Positions 43,951-53,624 of a DNA stretch of 64,000 bases are shown in pieces. Each line of letters opens with the position of its first letter. Position 1 is the first letter of the stretch. Origin of the DNA: Pedobacter sandarakinus (GTDB lineage Bacteria > Bacteroidota > Bacteroidia > Sphingobacteriales > Sphingobacteriaceae); the NCBI RefSeq assembly GCF_026240095.1, contig NZ_JAPIVG010000004.1:186001-250000 (forward strand), in the 5' to 3' direction. Both the position numbers and the translations under genes were made by a program. Under the pieces are notes generated by a model that searched no databases, had not been told where the DNA came from, and worked only from the letters and a program-made list of their open reading frames with translations.

Positions 43951-45246
43951 TTGAAAGTCTATAATTACAAGGATTTATCTAAAGACAACGTAGAGGAAAT
44001 CTGTTCCAGGCAAATCGGAGATGATAAATTGATCGAAGAGCGAGTTTTAGCGATCATAAAAGAGGTTAAAAAAGAAGGCGATTTGGCGCTTCTAAAATTT
44101 GCAAAAGAATTTGATAAGGTCGAATTAGGAAAGTTGTTTCTTGATGCTGCTGAAATTAAGCAGATTGCATCGACTATTCCAGCTGAAGCGAAGAAGGCTA
44201 TAGAAACGGCGTATGCTAATATCCAAAAGTTCCACCAGTCACAACTTAAAAATGAAGACAAGGTTGAAACCATGCCTGGCGTAGTTTGCTGGAGAGAATC
44301 TAGAGGAATCGAAAAGGTAGGGCTTTATATTCCAGGCGGTACAGCGGTATTACCCAGTACATTCTTAATGTTAGCGACTCCCGCAGTTATTGCAGGATGC
44401 AAGGAAATTGTAGTTTGTTCGCCACCACAGGCAGACGGCAAAACGAACTGCTATTTGGCTTACTGTGCTTTACTGCTTGGGATCGAAAAGGTTTACCTTG
44501 TTGGTGGTGCCCAGGCAGTAGCTGCAATGGCGTACGGAACAGCAACAATTCCGCAAGTATACAAAATTTTCGGACCTGGAAACCGCTACGTTACCACAGC
44601 AAAAACAATGGTACAAAGTAAGGTTGCAATCGACATGCCGGCGGGACCATCAGAGGTTTTAGTGGTAGCAGATGAGACTGCCAATCCGTCATTTGTAGCT
44701 GCAGACTTACTAGCACAAGCAGAACATGGTATTGATAGTCAGTCTATTTTGGTTTCTACCTCAGCTGAAATAATAAATGAAATATTGAAACAAGTTGATA
44801 AACAGCTTGATGTACTACCTAGAAAGGCTATTGCAACTAAAGCAATAGACAATTCGTATGCTATTTTGGTTGACGACCTCGCGTCAGCAATGGATTTTTC
44901 AAACCAGTATGCACCAGAACACCTCATTTTGGCAACAGATAATTTTGAAATGCTTATCCCCTTGATAATCAATGCCGGGTCTGTATTTTTAGGAAATTTA
45001 ACTCCGGAGAGCGTGGGAGATTATGCATCTGGAACAAATCATACCTTGCCCACAAGCGGCTTTGCTAAAGCTTATTCCGGTGTTTCAACTGATGCTTTTC
45101 TTAAAAAGATAACCTTTCAGTATTTAACTGACAATGGTTTAAAGAACATTGGTGCAACGGTAGAAACACTTGCGGCGGCCGAAAGTTTACAAGCCCACCG
45201 AAACGCTGTAACCCTAAGATTAAAGGATATAATAAAAAACGATTAA
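43951..45246 (+). CDS. hisD: Histidinol dehydrogenase HisD
   Basis: 431 residues from TTG 43951. It oxidises histidinol to histidine in two NAD-dependent steps. Family stretches are GLYIPGGTAVLPSTFLMLATPA, VYLVGGAQAVAAMAYGT, KIFGPGNRYVTTAK, AIDMPAGPSEVLVVAD and the zinc-site QAEHGIDSQS, and the C-terminal SGTNHTLPTSGFAKAYSG. Length is normal. Like hisG it uses a TTG start, as no ATG lies near. Confidence 0.97.
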   Translation: MKVYNYKDLSKDNVEEICSRQIGDDKLIEERVLAIIKEVKKEGDLALLKFAKEFDKVELGKLFLDAAEIKQIASTIPAEAKKAIETAYANIQKFHQSQLKNEDKVETMPGVVCWRESRGIEKVGLYIPGGTAVLPSTFLMLATPAVIAGCKEIVVCSPPQADGKTNCYLAYCALLLGIEKVYLVGGAQAVAAMAYGTATIPQVYKIFGPGNRYVTTAKTMVQSKVAIDMPAGPSEVLVVADETANPSFVAADLLAQAEHGIDSQSILVSTSAEIINEILKQVDKQLDVLPRKAIATKAIDNSYAILVDDLASAMDFSNQYAPEHLILATDNFEMLIPLIINAGSVFLGNLTPESVGDYASGTNHTLPTSGFAKAYSGVSTDAFLKKITFQYLTDNGLKNIGATVETLAAAESLQAHRNAVTLRLKDIIKND

Positions 45247-45310
45247 ACTTTCACTTAGCAATAGGGTTTTGAAATACAAATCCTGGCGCTGGTTGAAATA
45301 AAGATATAAT

Positions 45311-46351
45311 ATGGACATTAACGATTTAGTAAGAGAAAATATTAAAAAACTGAAACCTTATTCTACGGCAAGAGATGAGTTTAAAGGGCAAGCTTCAGTT
45401 TTTCTAGATGCCAATGAAAACAGTTATGGTTCTCCCCTACCTGCAAACTATAATAGATATCCTGATCCATTGCAGCTTGATTTGAAAGATGCAATAAGTA
45501 AGATTAAGGGCGTACCTATCGAAAATACCTTCTTGGGAAATGGTAGCGATGAAGCAATAGATTTGCTATTTCGTGCTTTTTGTAACCCTGGAAAAGACAA
45601 CGTTATTGTACTGCCGCCAACTTACGGTATGTATGAAGTTTCGGCCAATATCAATGACGTAGAAATCCGAAAAGTAAGCCTTTTGCCAAACTTCCAGTTA
45701 GACATGGAAAAGATTGCAGAAAGCATAGATGAACATACCAAATTAATCTTCATTTGCTCACCGAATAATCCAACCGGAAACTCTATCAATCGCGAAGATA
45801 TCGAGACCATTTTAACCAACTTTAAAGGCATTGTTGTGGTTGATGAAGCGTACATTAATTATGCCCGCCAAAAGACCTTTATTCAAGAGCTAACTGAGTA
45901 TGCAAACCTGGTTGTTTTGCAAACATTTTCTAAAGCCTGGGGACTTGCAGCTTTGCGTTTGGGCATGGCATTTTCTTCGCGAAAAGTTATCGATATTTTA
46001 AATAAAATTAAACCGCCATACAACATCAACCAGGCTACCCAGGATTTAGCTTTCGAAGCCCTTAAAAACATCGGGCAGGTGAACCAGTGGATCAAAGAAT
46101 CTGTTGCAGAAAGAGACCGACTTTCTGTTGAATTAAATACGCTAAGTTTGGTTAAAAAAGTGTTTCCATCTGATGCTAATTTTATACTGGCTGAAGTGAG
46201 CGATGCAGAAGGGATTTACAACACTTTGGTAACCGAAGGAATCATTGTCCGCGATAGATCTAAGGTTACTTTGTGTGAGGGTTGTTTGAGAATTACTGTT
46301 GGCACCTTAGAAGAAAATGATAAATTGATAAGCATTTTGAAAAAATTATAA
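45311..46351 (+). CDS. hisC: Histidinol-phosphate aminotransferase HisC
   Basis: 346 residues, a class I PLP aminotransferase. Visible are [24 protein letters not shown] (cofactor phosphate), [18 protein letters not shown] and the Schiff-base Lys in [14 protein letters not shown]. It converts imidazole-acetol phosphate to histidinol phosphate using glutamate. Its stop is one base before hisB. Confidence 0.96.
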   Translation: MDINDLVRENIKKLKPYSTARDEFKGQASVFLDANENSYGSPLPANYNRYPDPLQLDLKDAISKIKGVPIENTFLGNGSDEAIDLLFRAFCNPGKDNVIVLPPTYGMYEVSANINDVEIRKVSLLPNFQLDMEKIAESIDEHTKLIFICSPNNPTGNSINREDIETILTNFKGIVVVDEAYINYARQKTFIQELTEYANLVVLQTFSKAWGLAALRLGMAFSSRKVIDILNKIKPPYNINQATQDLAFEALKNIGQVNQWIKESVAERDRLSVELNTLSLVKKVFPSDANFILAEVSDAEGIYNTLVTEGIIVRDRSKVTLCEGCLRITVGTLEENDKLISILKKL

Positions 46352-46352
46352 A

Positions 46353-47486
46353 ATGAAGAAAGTACTATTTATAGATCGTGATGGGACGCTAAATATAGAA
46401 CCCGATGATGAGCAGGTAGACAGTTTTGCAAAACTGAAATTTTATCCACGTTCACTTTATTATCTTTCGAAGATTGCTGCAGAAATGGACTATGAATTGG
46501 TAATGGTTACTAATCAGGACGGCTTGGGTACATTATCAAATCCTGAGGAGAACTTTTGGCCTATTCATCATTTCATGTTAGATACCTTAGCGGGCGAAGG
46601 CGTAAACTTTAGCGAAGTTGTAATTGATAGAACCTTCGCCAAAGACAATGCCCCTACCCGTAAGCCTGGTACTGCCCTACTTACAAAATATTTCGGTGAA
46701 GAATATGACCTAAAAAACTCATACGTGATTGGTGACAGGCTTAATGATGTGGTGTTGGCCAAAAACTTAGGCGCTAAAGCCATCTTCCTTCGTCAAAACG
46801 ATGCATTGGGTTCCACAGAAGCTTTAGATAAACATGAAACCTTGTTGGATGTTATCATTCTTGAAACACAAAAGTGGGAAGACATCTACAATTTGCTTAA
46901 AGGTGGTAGCAGAAAAATTAGCCATGTTCGCAAAACAAACGAAACTGACATTACTGTTAATTTAGATCTGGATGGTACGGGCAAGGCGAAAATAGAAACA
47001 GGCTTAAACTTTTTCGACCACATGCTCGACCAAATTGCCAGGCATGGAAGTGTAGATTTGGAATTAATTGCCAAAGGCGATTTACATATAGATGAACACC
47101 ATACAATTGAAGATACTGGAATTGCCCTAGGTGAGGCATTTGCAAAAGGTTTAGGCAATAAGTTAGGGATAGAAAGGTATGGATTTTGTTTGCCTATGGA
47201 CGACTGCCTGGCGCAGGTTGCCATTGATTTTGGCGGCAGAAACTGGATTGTTTGGGATGCGGAATTTAAACGTGAAAAAGTTGGCGATATGCCTACCGAG
47301 ATGTTCTACCATTTCTTTAAATCTTTCAGCGATGCTGCAAAATGCAATTTAAACATCAAAGCTGAAGGCGATAATGAACATCATAAAATTGAAGCGATCT
47401 TTAAAGCTTTTGCAAAAGCAATTAAAATGGCAATAAAACGAGATGCTGAAAAAATGGTTTTACCAAGCACCAAAGGAATGCTTTAA
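46353..47486 (+). CDS. hisB: Bifunctional histidinol phosphatase / IGP dehydratase HisB
   Basis: 377 residues. The N-terminal HAD phosphatase (1-~165) begins [14 protein letters not shown], with the nucleophile Asp, and ends with [17 protein letters not shown]. The C-terminal imidazoleglycerol-phosphate dehydratase (~185-377) carries [30 protein letters not shown] and [14 protein letters not shown], which provide the His/Glu manganese ligands. The fused form supplies two pathway steps. It is followed by a 333-base gap before hisH. Confidence 0.97.
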   Translation: MKKVLFIDRDGTLNIEPDDEQVDSFAKLKFYPRSLYYLSKIAAEMDYELVMVTNQDGLGTLSNPEENFWPIHHFMLDTLAGEGVNFSEVVIDRTFAKDNAPTRKPGTALLTKYFGEEYDLKNSYVIGDRLNDVVLAKNLGAKAIFLRQNDALGSTEALDKHETLLDVIILETQKWEDIYNLLKGGSRKISHVRKTNETDITVNLDLDGTGKAKIETGLNFFDHMLDQIARHGSVDLELIAKGDLHIDEHHTIEDTGIALGEAFAKGLGNKLGIERYGFCLPMDDCLAQVAIDFGGRNWIVWDAEFKREKVGDMPTEMFYHFFKSFSDAAKCNLNIKAEGDNEHHKIEAIFKAFAKAIKMAIKRDAEKMVLPSTKGML

Positions 47487-47819
47487 AAATAACAAAGGCG
47501 AAACCGCCGATGAATAACGAAAACTTTATTTTTTACCAAAGCTTGAAAACATTTTCCGTAAGCTAATTTTAAAGGACTTGCAACGGAAAATCGGTTTAAT
47601 TTGCGGGTGATTGTGAAGATTTCATTTGAAATGGAGAACCTGGTTAAATAAACCCGATAGCAGTGGAAAGCTCCCGATTTTTCTTCGGGACTTGAAACGA
47701 ATAGCGGGGCTGCAATGGCCATAAAAAACTGACATTCGTTTTCAGATGTTATAAATAAATTAATTAACCGGCGGGTGATGGACTTTTGTTCTGGAGCCTA
47801 ATAAGAAACACCAAAAAAA
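47487..47819. other. Gap within the his operon with a repeat-like element
   Basis: 333 bases between hisB and hisH, unlike the 1-60-base gaps elsewhere in the operon. The core (47653-47710) contains TCCCGA (47672-47677) paired with TCGGGA (47685-47690), flanked by CCCGATAGC and AATAGCGGGG, so it can form a two-part palindrome of the kind seen in dispersed extragenic repeats. No plausible gene is present; a 79-codon minus-strand frame over it looks accidental. Confidence 0.45.
47653..47710. repeat. Candidate dispersed palindromic repeat
   Basis: An imperfect palindrome with outer CCCG/CGGG and inner TCCCGA/TCGGGA stems around a T-rich loop. Its form matches repetitive extragenic elements of Pedobacter-type genomes as I recall them; a single copy is seen in this window. 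Confidence 0.4.
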
Positions 47820-48413
47820 ATGATTGGAATAGTAAACTACGGAGCGGGCAATATCTTCTCCCTTACCGCAGCATTAGACCGTTTAATGGTTGGCTACGGT
47901 ATGGTTAACACAGAAAACGACCTCGAAAAGTATAGTCATATCATTATTCCAGGTGTGGGCCATGCAGGCGCTGCCATGGAAAAATTAAAAAGTACCGGCC
48001 TGGTTGATGCAATTAAAAAGTTAACTAAACCAGTTCTTGGGATTTGTGTGGGCATGCAGCTCATTACGGCGCATTCTGAAGAAGGCGATGCCGATTTATT
48101 GAACGTTGTACCAGTGAAAACCAGAAAATTTGATAAGTTGTTGAACATCAAAATACCGCACATGGGTTGGAATGCTGTTGCACATGAAAACAACCCGTTA
48201 TTTTTGGGTGTTGAAGATAATGCACAATTTTACTTTGTTCATTCGTACTTTATTGAATATAACCCTACTTTTGATATTGCGGCGGCTAGTTATGGATTAA
48301 AATTCTCTGCGGCAATACAAAAGGACAATTTTTACGGCGTACAGTTTCACCCAGAGAAATCTGGAAAGGCTGGCGAACAGATTTTAACGAATTTTTCAAA
48401 CTTAAGCTTATAA
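47820..48413 (+). CDS. hisH: Imidazole glycerol phosphate synthase subunit HisH
   Basis: 197 residues, a class I glutamine amidotransferase. IVNYGAGNIFSL is the N-terminus, the nucleophile Cys is in GICVGMQL, and the catalytic His/Glu pair is in GVQFHPEKSG. It releases ammonia from glutamine and channels it to HisF. The gene is one base from hisA. HisF is further on, after a small insert. Confidence 0.97.
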   Translation: MIGIVNYGAGNIFSLTAALDRLMVGYGMVNTENDLEKYSHIIIPGVGHAGAAMEKLKSTGLVDAIKKLTKPVLGICVGMQLITAHSEEGDADLLNVVPVKTRKFDKLLNIKIPHMGWNAVAHENNPLFLGVEDNAQFYFVHSYFIEYNPTFDIAAASYGLKFSAAIQKDNFYGVQFHPEKSGKAGEQILTNFSNLSL

Positions 48414-48414
48414 G

Positions 48415-49164
48415 ATGTACATAATTCCTGCTATTGATATTTTGGATGGAAAAGTGGTTCGCCTGCGTGAAGGGGATTACAACCAAAAAACCGAGTATGA
48501 TGTTTCTATTGCAGAGATGATCGAAAAATACCGCTCGAACGGAACAGACTTTATCCATATTATCGATTTAAATGGAGCTAAAGGCGATTTTAGCAATCAA
48601 AAATCACTTTTCGAGATCATTAAAAAGACCGAAATGAAAGTGCAATATGGTGGTGGCATTCGTACAATTGAGCAGGTGACAAATCTGCTGGATGCGGGAA
48701 TTCACAGGGTGATTGTAGGTACCCAAGCGATTACCAACCCAACGTTTTTGCAGCAACTGAGTGAGGCTTTTGCTAAAAAAGACAACTATGCCAACCGCAT
48801 TGTAATTGCTATTGATGTTTTAGATGAGGTAATTAAATACTCAGGTTGGATGGAAAGTTCGCCGATTAAACTGATGGATTACGTTGATAAATGTTTGGCT
48901 TTAGGTTTCTTCCGTTTCTTGTGTACAGATATTAGTAAAGATGGAAAATTAGGCGGTGCTGCTATAGAGCTCTACAAAAAACTACTAGAGCACTCTCCAA
49001 TGATAAAGTTAATTGCATCGGGTGGTGTAAGTTCGATGGATGACATTTACGAGTTAGCGAAATATCCAATAAGAAGCGTTGTTGTAGGCAAAGCAATCTA
49101 CGAAGACAGAATTACCATTGAGCAAATTAAAGAGTGGAATTTGAAAGCCTTGAGTAGTATATAA
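48415..49164 (+). CDS. hisA: ProFAR isomerase HisA
   Basis: 249 residues, a TIM barrel. The N-terminal catalytic Asp is in IPAIDILDGKVVRLREGDY, the second in FLCTDISKDGKLGG, and phosphate-binding loops are VQYGGGIR and LIASGGVSSMDD. It opens the phosphoribosyl ring of ProFAR to the ribulosyl form. HisA and HisF are paralogues with similar Asp pairs. Confidence 0.96.
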   Translation: MYIIPAIDILDGKVVRLREGDYNQKTEYDVSIAEMIEKYRSNGTDFIHIIDLNGAKGDFSNQKSLFEIIKKTEMKVQYGGGIRTIEQVTNLLDAGIHRVIVGTQAITNPTFLQQLSEAFAKKDNYANRIVIAIDVLDEVIKYSGWMESSPIKLMDYVDKCLALGFFRFLCTDISKDGKLGGAAIELYKKLLEHSPMIKLIASGGVSSMDDIYELAKYPIRSVVVGKAIYEDRITIEQIKEWNLKALSSI

Positions 49165-49196
49165 GTAATGATCGCAAAAAAAATTTCGAGAATTGG

Positions 49197-49415
49197 ATGG
49201 GCCTTACTACCAACCAGTTTTTGATGTTTCTGTGGGGCATGCACATGTTTACCTTTCAAGGAGATTATACGAAGATTATGGGTGCCACCGGATTATGGTG
49301 TTTCCTTCTTTGCATACCAGTTTTTATAATTGCAATAGTTTTGATCATTAGCGAATTAAGAAAAAAAATTAATACACTCGTTATTGCTAGGCACGAAGTA
49401 GTGTTACCAGGGTAG
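49197..49415 (+). CDS. Small single-helix membrane ORF, uncertain
   Basis: 72 codons, MGLTTNQFLMFLWGMHMF... with one likely membrane helix (GLWCFLLCIPVFIIAIVLII) followed by positive residues (RKK), giving a plausible inner-membrane topology. An overlapping frame from ATG 49168 (MIAKKISRIGWALLPTSF) stops at 49224 and may be its former start before a frameshift. The last 15 codons run into repeat-like sequence. It lies between hisA and hisF, where no gene is expected. It could be a real small gene or a remnant. Confidence 0.35.
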   Translation: MGLTTNQFLMFLWGMHMFTFQGDYTKIMGATGLWCFLLCIPVFIIAIVLIISELRKKINTLVIARHEVVLPG

Positions 49416-49436
49416 CTGGTTGCTTTGGTTTCGCAC
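49380..49436. repeat. Degenerate repeat-like segment
   Basis: GTTATTGCTAGGCACGAAG here resembles a degraded form of dispersed repeats of the kind CATTGCGAGGCACGAAG found in many Bacteroidota genomes (from memory). The second half GGTTGCTTTGGTTTCGC is partly its inverted complement. Confidence 0.25.
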
Positions 49437-49466
49437 TGTGGCCCTTTATAACGAAAACCCAAACAA

Positions 49467-50222
49467 ATGCTGAGTAAAAGAATAATCCCCTGTTTAGATG
49501 TTAAAGACGGTCGCACGGTAAAGGGCGTAAACTTTGTTGATTTACGCGATGCAGGCGACCCGGTAGAACTGGCAGCACAATATGCACAACAAGGCGCAGA
49601 TGAGTTGGTTTTTTTAGATATTACCGCTACCCACGAGCGACGAAAAACGATGATTGAAATGGTGAAATCAGTTGCCAGGCAATTGAATATTCCCTTTACC
49701 ATTGGTGGTGGCATTACTGAAATTGCCGATGCAGAAGCTTTGTTAAACGCCGGCGCAGATAAAATTAGCATCAATTCTGCTGCTGTTCGTAATCCAAAAC
49801 TTATTGAAGAACTAGCCAAAGCATTTGGCGTTCAGTTTGTAGTTTTAGCGGTCGATACCAAATATGTGGATGGCAAAAACATGGTACACTTAAACGGAGG
49901 AAGGTTGATAACTGAATTGGAGACGGAGACTTGGATTAAGCAGGCTGAAGACTTAGGCGCAGGAGAAATTCTACTAACATCAATGGATCATGATGGTACC
50001 AAAGCAGGCTTCGATTGCGGTTTGCTTGGTAAAATCAATGAAATGATCAATATTCCAATTATCGCCTCTGGCGGTGCCGGAAGTATGGATCATTTTACTG
50101 AGGTGTTTCAAAAAGCGAATGTTGATGCCGCGCTGGCTGCATCGGTTTTTCATTATGGTGAAATCTTGATACCTGATTTGAAACAAGAGTTGAAAAGCAA
50201 TAATATCCCTGTAAGGTTATAA
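49467..50222 (+). CDS. hisF: Imidazole glycerol phosphate synthase subunit HisF
   Basis: 251 residues, TIM barrel. Catalytic Asp residues are in [17 protein letters not shown] and [14 protein letters not shown]; phosphate loops are [15 protein letters not shown] and [11 protein letters not shown]. It joins PRFAR with HisH-derived ammonia to give IGP and AICAR. Its start is 302 bases after hisA, with the small ORF in between. Confidence 0.97.
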   Translation: MLSKRIIPCLDVKDGRTVKGVNFVDLRDAGDPVELAAQYAQQGADELVFLDITATHERRKTMIEMVKSVARQLNIPFTIGGGITEIADAEALLNAGADKISINSAAVRNPKLIEELAKAFGVQFVVLAVDTKYVDGKNMVHLNGGRLITELETETWIKQAEDLGAGEILLTSMDHDGTKAGFDCGLLGKINEMINIPIIASGGAGSMDHFTEVFQKANVDAALAASVFHYGEILIPDLKQELKSNNIPVRL

Positions 50223-50282
50223 ATAAGGCTGAAGTTGGCAGTTCATCGCAAGGTGTTGACTTTTCCGAAATAAAGAAATAAA

Positions 50283-50885
50283 ATGACAATTAATACCAGT
50301 TCCCTTGATTGGGAAAAAACGGGAGGCTTGCTTCCTGTAGTTATTCAAGACTATAAAACGCTAGAGGTTTTAATGCTGGGTTACATGAATGCTGAAGCGC
50401 TAGAAAAAACGCAGACTGAAGGCAAAGTAACTTTCTTTTCACGGTCGAAGAACCGCCTATGGACAAAAGGGGAAACCAGCAACAATTTTCTATATGTTAA
50501 AGAGCTTTTTGTAGATTGTGATAACGATACGATTTTACTTAAAGCAGATGCCGTAGGACCAACGTGCCATACGGGAAGTCGTAGTTGTTTCAAAACAGAA
50601 TTTAATCAAAATTTTATTTTCGAGCTTGAAAACATTATTGCTGACCGTTATGAAAACCCCGTTGAGGGTTCATACATCAATAAGATGCGTGGTAAGGGCT
50701 TGAATAAAATTGCACAAAAAGTAGGCGAAGAAGGTGTTGAGACTGTTATTGCCGCATTGGCAGAAACCGAAGAAGAGTTAATCGGTGAAGCATCGGATTT
50801 GGTTTTTCATTTGTTGTTCTTATTAAAAGAAAAAGGCTTATCAATCGCAGATATCGCTAAGCATTTGGAGAAGAGGCACAAATAG
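50283..50885 (+). CDS. hisIE: Bifunctional HisI-HisE
   Basis: 200 residues. The N-terminal phosphoribosyl-AMP cyclohydrolase (1-~105) has RSKNRLWTKGETSNN, zinc/magnesium ligands in DCDNDTILL and Cys residues in GPTCHTGSRSCF. The C-terminal phosphoribosyl-ATP pyrophosphatase (~110-200) shows KVGEEGVETVIAAL and EASDLVFHLLFLL. It performs pathway steps two and three and closes the operon. Confidence 0.96.
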   Translation: MTINTSSLDWEKTGGLLPVVIQDYKTLEVLMLGYMNAEALEKTQTEGKVTFFSRSKNRLWTKGETSNNFLYVKELFVDCDNDTILLKADAVGPTCHTGSRSCFKTEFNQNFIFELENIIADRYENPVEGSYINKMRGKGLNKIAQKVGEEGVETVIAALAETEEELIGEASDLVFHLLFLLKEKGLSIADIAKHLEKRHK

Positions 50886-50962
50886 AGATAAAGGGCTGGA
50901 AGGTTTAATTATGTTAACCATTCGCAAAGAAACTAAACTTCATAAAATCCAGATTATTAAAA

Positions 50963-51337
50963 ATGCTTAAATACCTTAGTTATTTAAACCTTTTCTTAGG
51001 AATTATTTTCATTGCATTAGCAAAAAACAATGGCGATTACCTAGATTTGGCATTGCTTTTACCAACAGTGTTCTTCAATTGGCTTACGCTATTTCACTTG
51101 CTAAGAAATGACCAAAAATTTGAAAAATGGCACCTTTATGTAGGAATTCTCAGTACGTTTTTCGCTATAGCAACCATACTCATTATGCTTCAATCTTTGT
51201 TTACGTTTTTATCAAGAGAAGTGATGGGTAATTTCCCGACCTTTATAATCGCCACCAGGATAATATTTGGCATGCTCATCATCTACCAATTTGTAGTCGC
51301 ATTTAAGGCAAGCAAAAAATTAGCTACCAAACTTTAA
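50963..51337 (+). CDS. Small four-helix membrane protein, unknown
   Basis: 124 residues with four hydrophobic helices (about 3-20, 26-46, 56-80, 95-115) and short loops; no signal cleavage site. The charged segment RNDQKFEKWHLY lies between helices 2 and 3. No family is recognised. It starts 77 bases after hisIE and 12 bases before the WD40 gene, so it may be cotranscribed with either. Confidence 0.75.
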   Translation: MLKYLSYLNLFLGIIFIALAKNNGDYLDLALLLPTVFFNWLTLFHLLRNDQKFEKWHLYVGILSTFFAIATILIMLQSLFTFLSREVMGNFPTFIIATRIIFGMLIIYQFVVAFKASKKLATKL

Positions 51338-51349
51338 AGACCCCACCTT

Positions 51350-52249
51350 ATGTTGCAACACCTACAAACACTTCCAGGCCACCAAAATCCGGTTTATGCA
51401 TTAGCAAATGCTGATGAGGACGGCATTTTTTTTAGCGCCGGGAACGATAAAGGCGTTGTAGAATGGTCGCTACAGGCAATGGCTTTTGTGAAAGTAAAAA
51501 TGCCTGTGCAAAGTTCGGTTTACTGCATTCATCATTACGATAGCCAACTCTTTATTGGCGAACGCAGTGGTGCTTTTAGTGTGTACGATCTAACATCGCA
51601 AACGGTTGTTGCCAGAATTAGTGCCCATAGCAAGCCAATCTTTAATATTAAAACGATTGAATCTAAGAATGAACTCTTAACAACAGGCGAAGATGGCACC
51701 GTTGCAGTTTGGTCGTTAACAGATTTTACTGAAATTTATCGCTTTCAGGCAGCTTACGATACCGTTCGGACAATTGCCGTATCACCTGATGAATGTGAAG
51801 TTGCCTTCGGATGTAAAGACCACCTGATAAAAATATACCACTTGGCTGATTATAGTCTTAAACAAAATTTAGAGGGACACACCCTACCTGTTACGGCTTT
51901 AGCCTACCACCCAACAGGGAAATACTTGATATCTGGCTGCAGAGATGCTCAATTAAAGGTCTGGAGTTTACCAGAATATGAGCTGATGCAAACGATACCT
52001 GCACACATGTTTACCGTTTATGACATCGTCTTCCACCCTAGTTTACCGTACTTTGCAACAGGTAGTCAAGATAAAAGTATTAAAATTTGGGATGCTGAAA
52101 ACTTTAAACTTTACAAAATCCTAAGCTTGGAGAAAACGGGGATTGGGCATACCCATTCCATTAATAAACTGCTTTGGAGCCCAAACGGAAAGTATTTGAT
52201 TTCTACGGGCGACGATAGGCAAGTAATGGTTTGGGAGATGGAAGAGTAA
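51350..52249 (+). CDS. WD40 repeat beta-propeller protein
   Basis: 299 residues, no signal peptide. About seven WD40 blades are visible, e.g. VAVWSLTDFTEIYRF, SCRDAQLKVWSLPEYE-like, SQDKSIKIWDAENF and DRQVMVWEM at the C-terminus, each with the GH...WD spacing. These propellers act as protein-binding platforms. Bacterial soluble ones of this size have no assigned role. It is convergent with the NlpC/P60 gene (16-base gap). Confidence 0.9.
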   Translation: MLQHLQTLPGHQNPVYALANADEDGIFFSAGNDKGVVEWSLQAMAFVKVKMPVQSSVYCIHHYDSQLFIGERSGAFSVYDLTSQTVVARISAHSKPIFNIKTIESKNELLTTGEDGTVAVWSLTDFTEIYRFQAAYDTVRTIAVSPDECEVAFGCKDHLIKIYHLADYSLKQNLEGHTLPVTALAYHPTGKYLISGCRDAQLKVWSLPEYELMQTIPAHMFTVYDIVFHPSLPYFATGSQDKSIKIWDAENFKLYKILSLEKTGIGHTHSINKLLWSPNGKYLISTGDDRQVMVWEMEE

Positions 52250-52265
52250 TCTCTAACCCAATTGA

Positions 52266-53051
52266 CTATTCCACAAATCGTTTTATAATCCTTAACTTGT
52301 GACTGTAAACACCAAGTTCGAGGTTAAAGATTCCCTGATCATCAATAGGATCGATCTTAACTTTAGCCGAAGCATGGATAATTTCATTCGGGCTAAGCAT
52401 TATGCCAACGTGCGTAATCTTTCCTTCTGCATTATCAAAAAAAGCAACATCACCAGGCCGGCATTCTGCTAAGAAACCTACCAGTTCTCCCTGCTCTGCC
52501 TGTTGCGAAGCATCCCTATTTAGCTTAATACCTAAAAGTTTAAAAACTGTTTGCACAAATCCAGAGCAATCCATCCCGTATAAATGTCTTCCCCCCCATA
52601 AATATGGCACATTCTGGAAAAAATGGGCTGTAGATATAATATTTTTATCGAAAGCTATCTGACTGTTATTATGTGGCTCAAAATTTAATTTAAATTTTTC
52701 TGCCCCGGCAAAGCAAAAACCATCATTTGAAAATGGTAGGTTACTAGCCGGACTCAAATGATACAAGCTACCATCCGCAGCAGTTAGAACGTTATTAAAG
52801 CTTAACGGAGCCATTAAACTGCAGTTTTGTAATTGCACAAATTGATCTTTAGAAATTGCTGCCAGTTGTCTAAAATCCATCCAACCTTGGTATCCATCAT
52901 AACCATTCTGGATAAGCCACCAGCGCTCTTCTTTCCCAACTACTTCAACATGATCGCCAAATAACAACTGTGAAACAATTTCTGCCTTGTCTGATGCTTC
53001 TGCCCTTAGGGGTGCAACTGCAACCCTGCAAATTCCATATTGATTTTCCAT
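52266..53051 (-). CDS. NlpC/P60 (C40) cysteine peptidase with SH3-like domain
   Basis: 261 residues. N-terminal SH3-like domains (~5-70, e.g. EIVSQLLFGDHVEVVGKEERWW) precede the NlpC/P60 fold. Catalytic residues are Cys162 in GMDCSGFV and His214 in ITHVGIML. Such enzymes cut D-Glu-diaminopimelate bonds in peptidoglycan peptides; the YkfC-like layout suggests a recycling or muropeptide role. No signal peptide is seen, so it is probably cytoplasmic or exported by an unseen route. Confidence 0.9.
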   Translation of the reverse strand: MENQYGICRVAVAPLRAEASDKAEIVSQLLFGDHVEVVGKEERWWLIQNGYDGYQGWMDFRQLAAISKDQFVQLQNCSLMAPLSFNNVLTAADGSLYHLSPASNLPFSNDGFCFAGAEKFKLNFEPHNNSQIAFDKNIISTAHFFQNVPYLWGGRHLYGMDCSGFVQTVFKLLGIKLNRDASQQAEQGELVGFLAECRPGDVAFFDNAEGKITHVGIMLSPNEIIHASAKVKIDPIDDQGIFNLELGVYSHKLRIIKRFVE

Positions 53052-53161
53052 TTAATACTTGTGATAAAAGGTGCGGTAAAACTAATAAATTAATTTGTAG
53101 GCTAACATTTTGCAGCTTAAATTGTTATTTTTATAACAAACGAAACCAAAATCTTCTCTAT

Positions 53162-53611
53162 ATGAATTTCAAGAAAATATTAATTGCCGTTGATAACAGT
53201 ACCTGTTCTGAGAAAGCTGCCAGAGCTGGATACGAGATGGCCGAAAAGTTTGGAGCAGAAGTAGCCTTGGTAAATATTATCGAACCTGCACCAGCTAATG
53301 TAAATCCAGATTTAACCCTGGCACCCGTGTTCTTAGAAACTTACGACAACAGCGAAGAAAACAGCCACATTTTGTTAAAGGAAATAGAAAACAAGTTCAG
53401 TGGTGGTATTAAAACTCAGTATTTGAGTGTGATTGATACGGCCGCACACGGTATTATCCAGCAATCTGATGAGTGGGGGTCTGACTTGATCGTGATCGGC
53501 ACCTATGGTAGAACCGGTTTATATCATTTTTTAATGGGAAGCGTTGCGGAACACGTTGCCAGAAAATCTGCTTGTCCGGTACTTATCATTCCGAATAAAG
53601 CCGATGTTTAA
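53162..53611 (+). CDS. Universal stress protein (UspA family)
   Basis: 149 residues from ATG 53162; the frame is open upstream without conserved residues. The Usp fold starts KKILIAVDNSTCSEKAA. The C-terminal ATP-binding loop G-2x-G-9x-G-(S/T) reads GTYGRTGLYHFLMGSVAEHV, so it is likely of the ATP-binding type. The stop overlaps the region just upstream of the next gene. A 7-bp hairpin TTGTTAT/ATAACAA (53122-53139) precedes it. Confidence 0.93.
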   Translation: MNFKKILIAVDNSTCSEKAARAGYEMAEKFGAEVALVNIIEPAPANVNPDLTLAPVFLETYDNSEENSHILLKEIENKFSGGIKTQYLSVIDTAAHGIIQQSDEWGSDLIVIGTYGRTGLYHFLMGSVAEHVARKSACPVLIIPNKADV

Positions 53612-53624
53612 TGTTAGTACAACC

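Noticed and set aside
47483-47722. 79-codon minus-strand frame across the hisB-hisH gap
   Set aside because: It overlaps the hisB end, covers the palindromic repeat and has no protein-like composition.
53122-53139. TTGTTAT/ATAACAA hairpin before the universal stress gene as an operator
   Set aside because: AT-rich 7-bp palindromes are expected by chance in such spacers; mentioned only within the gene entry.
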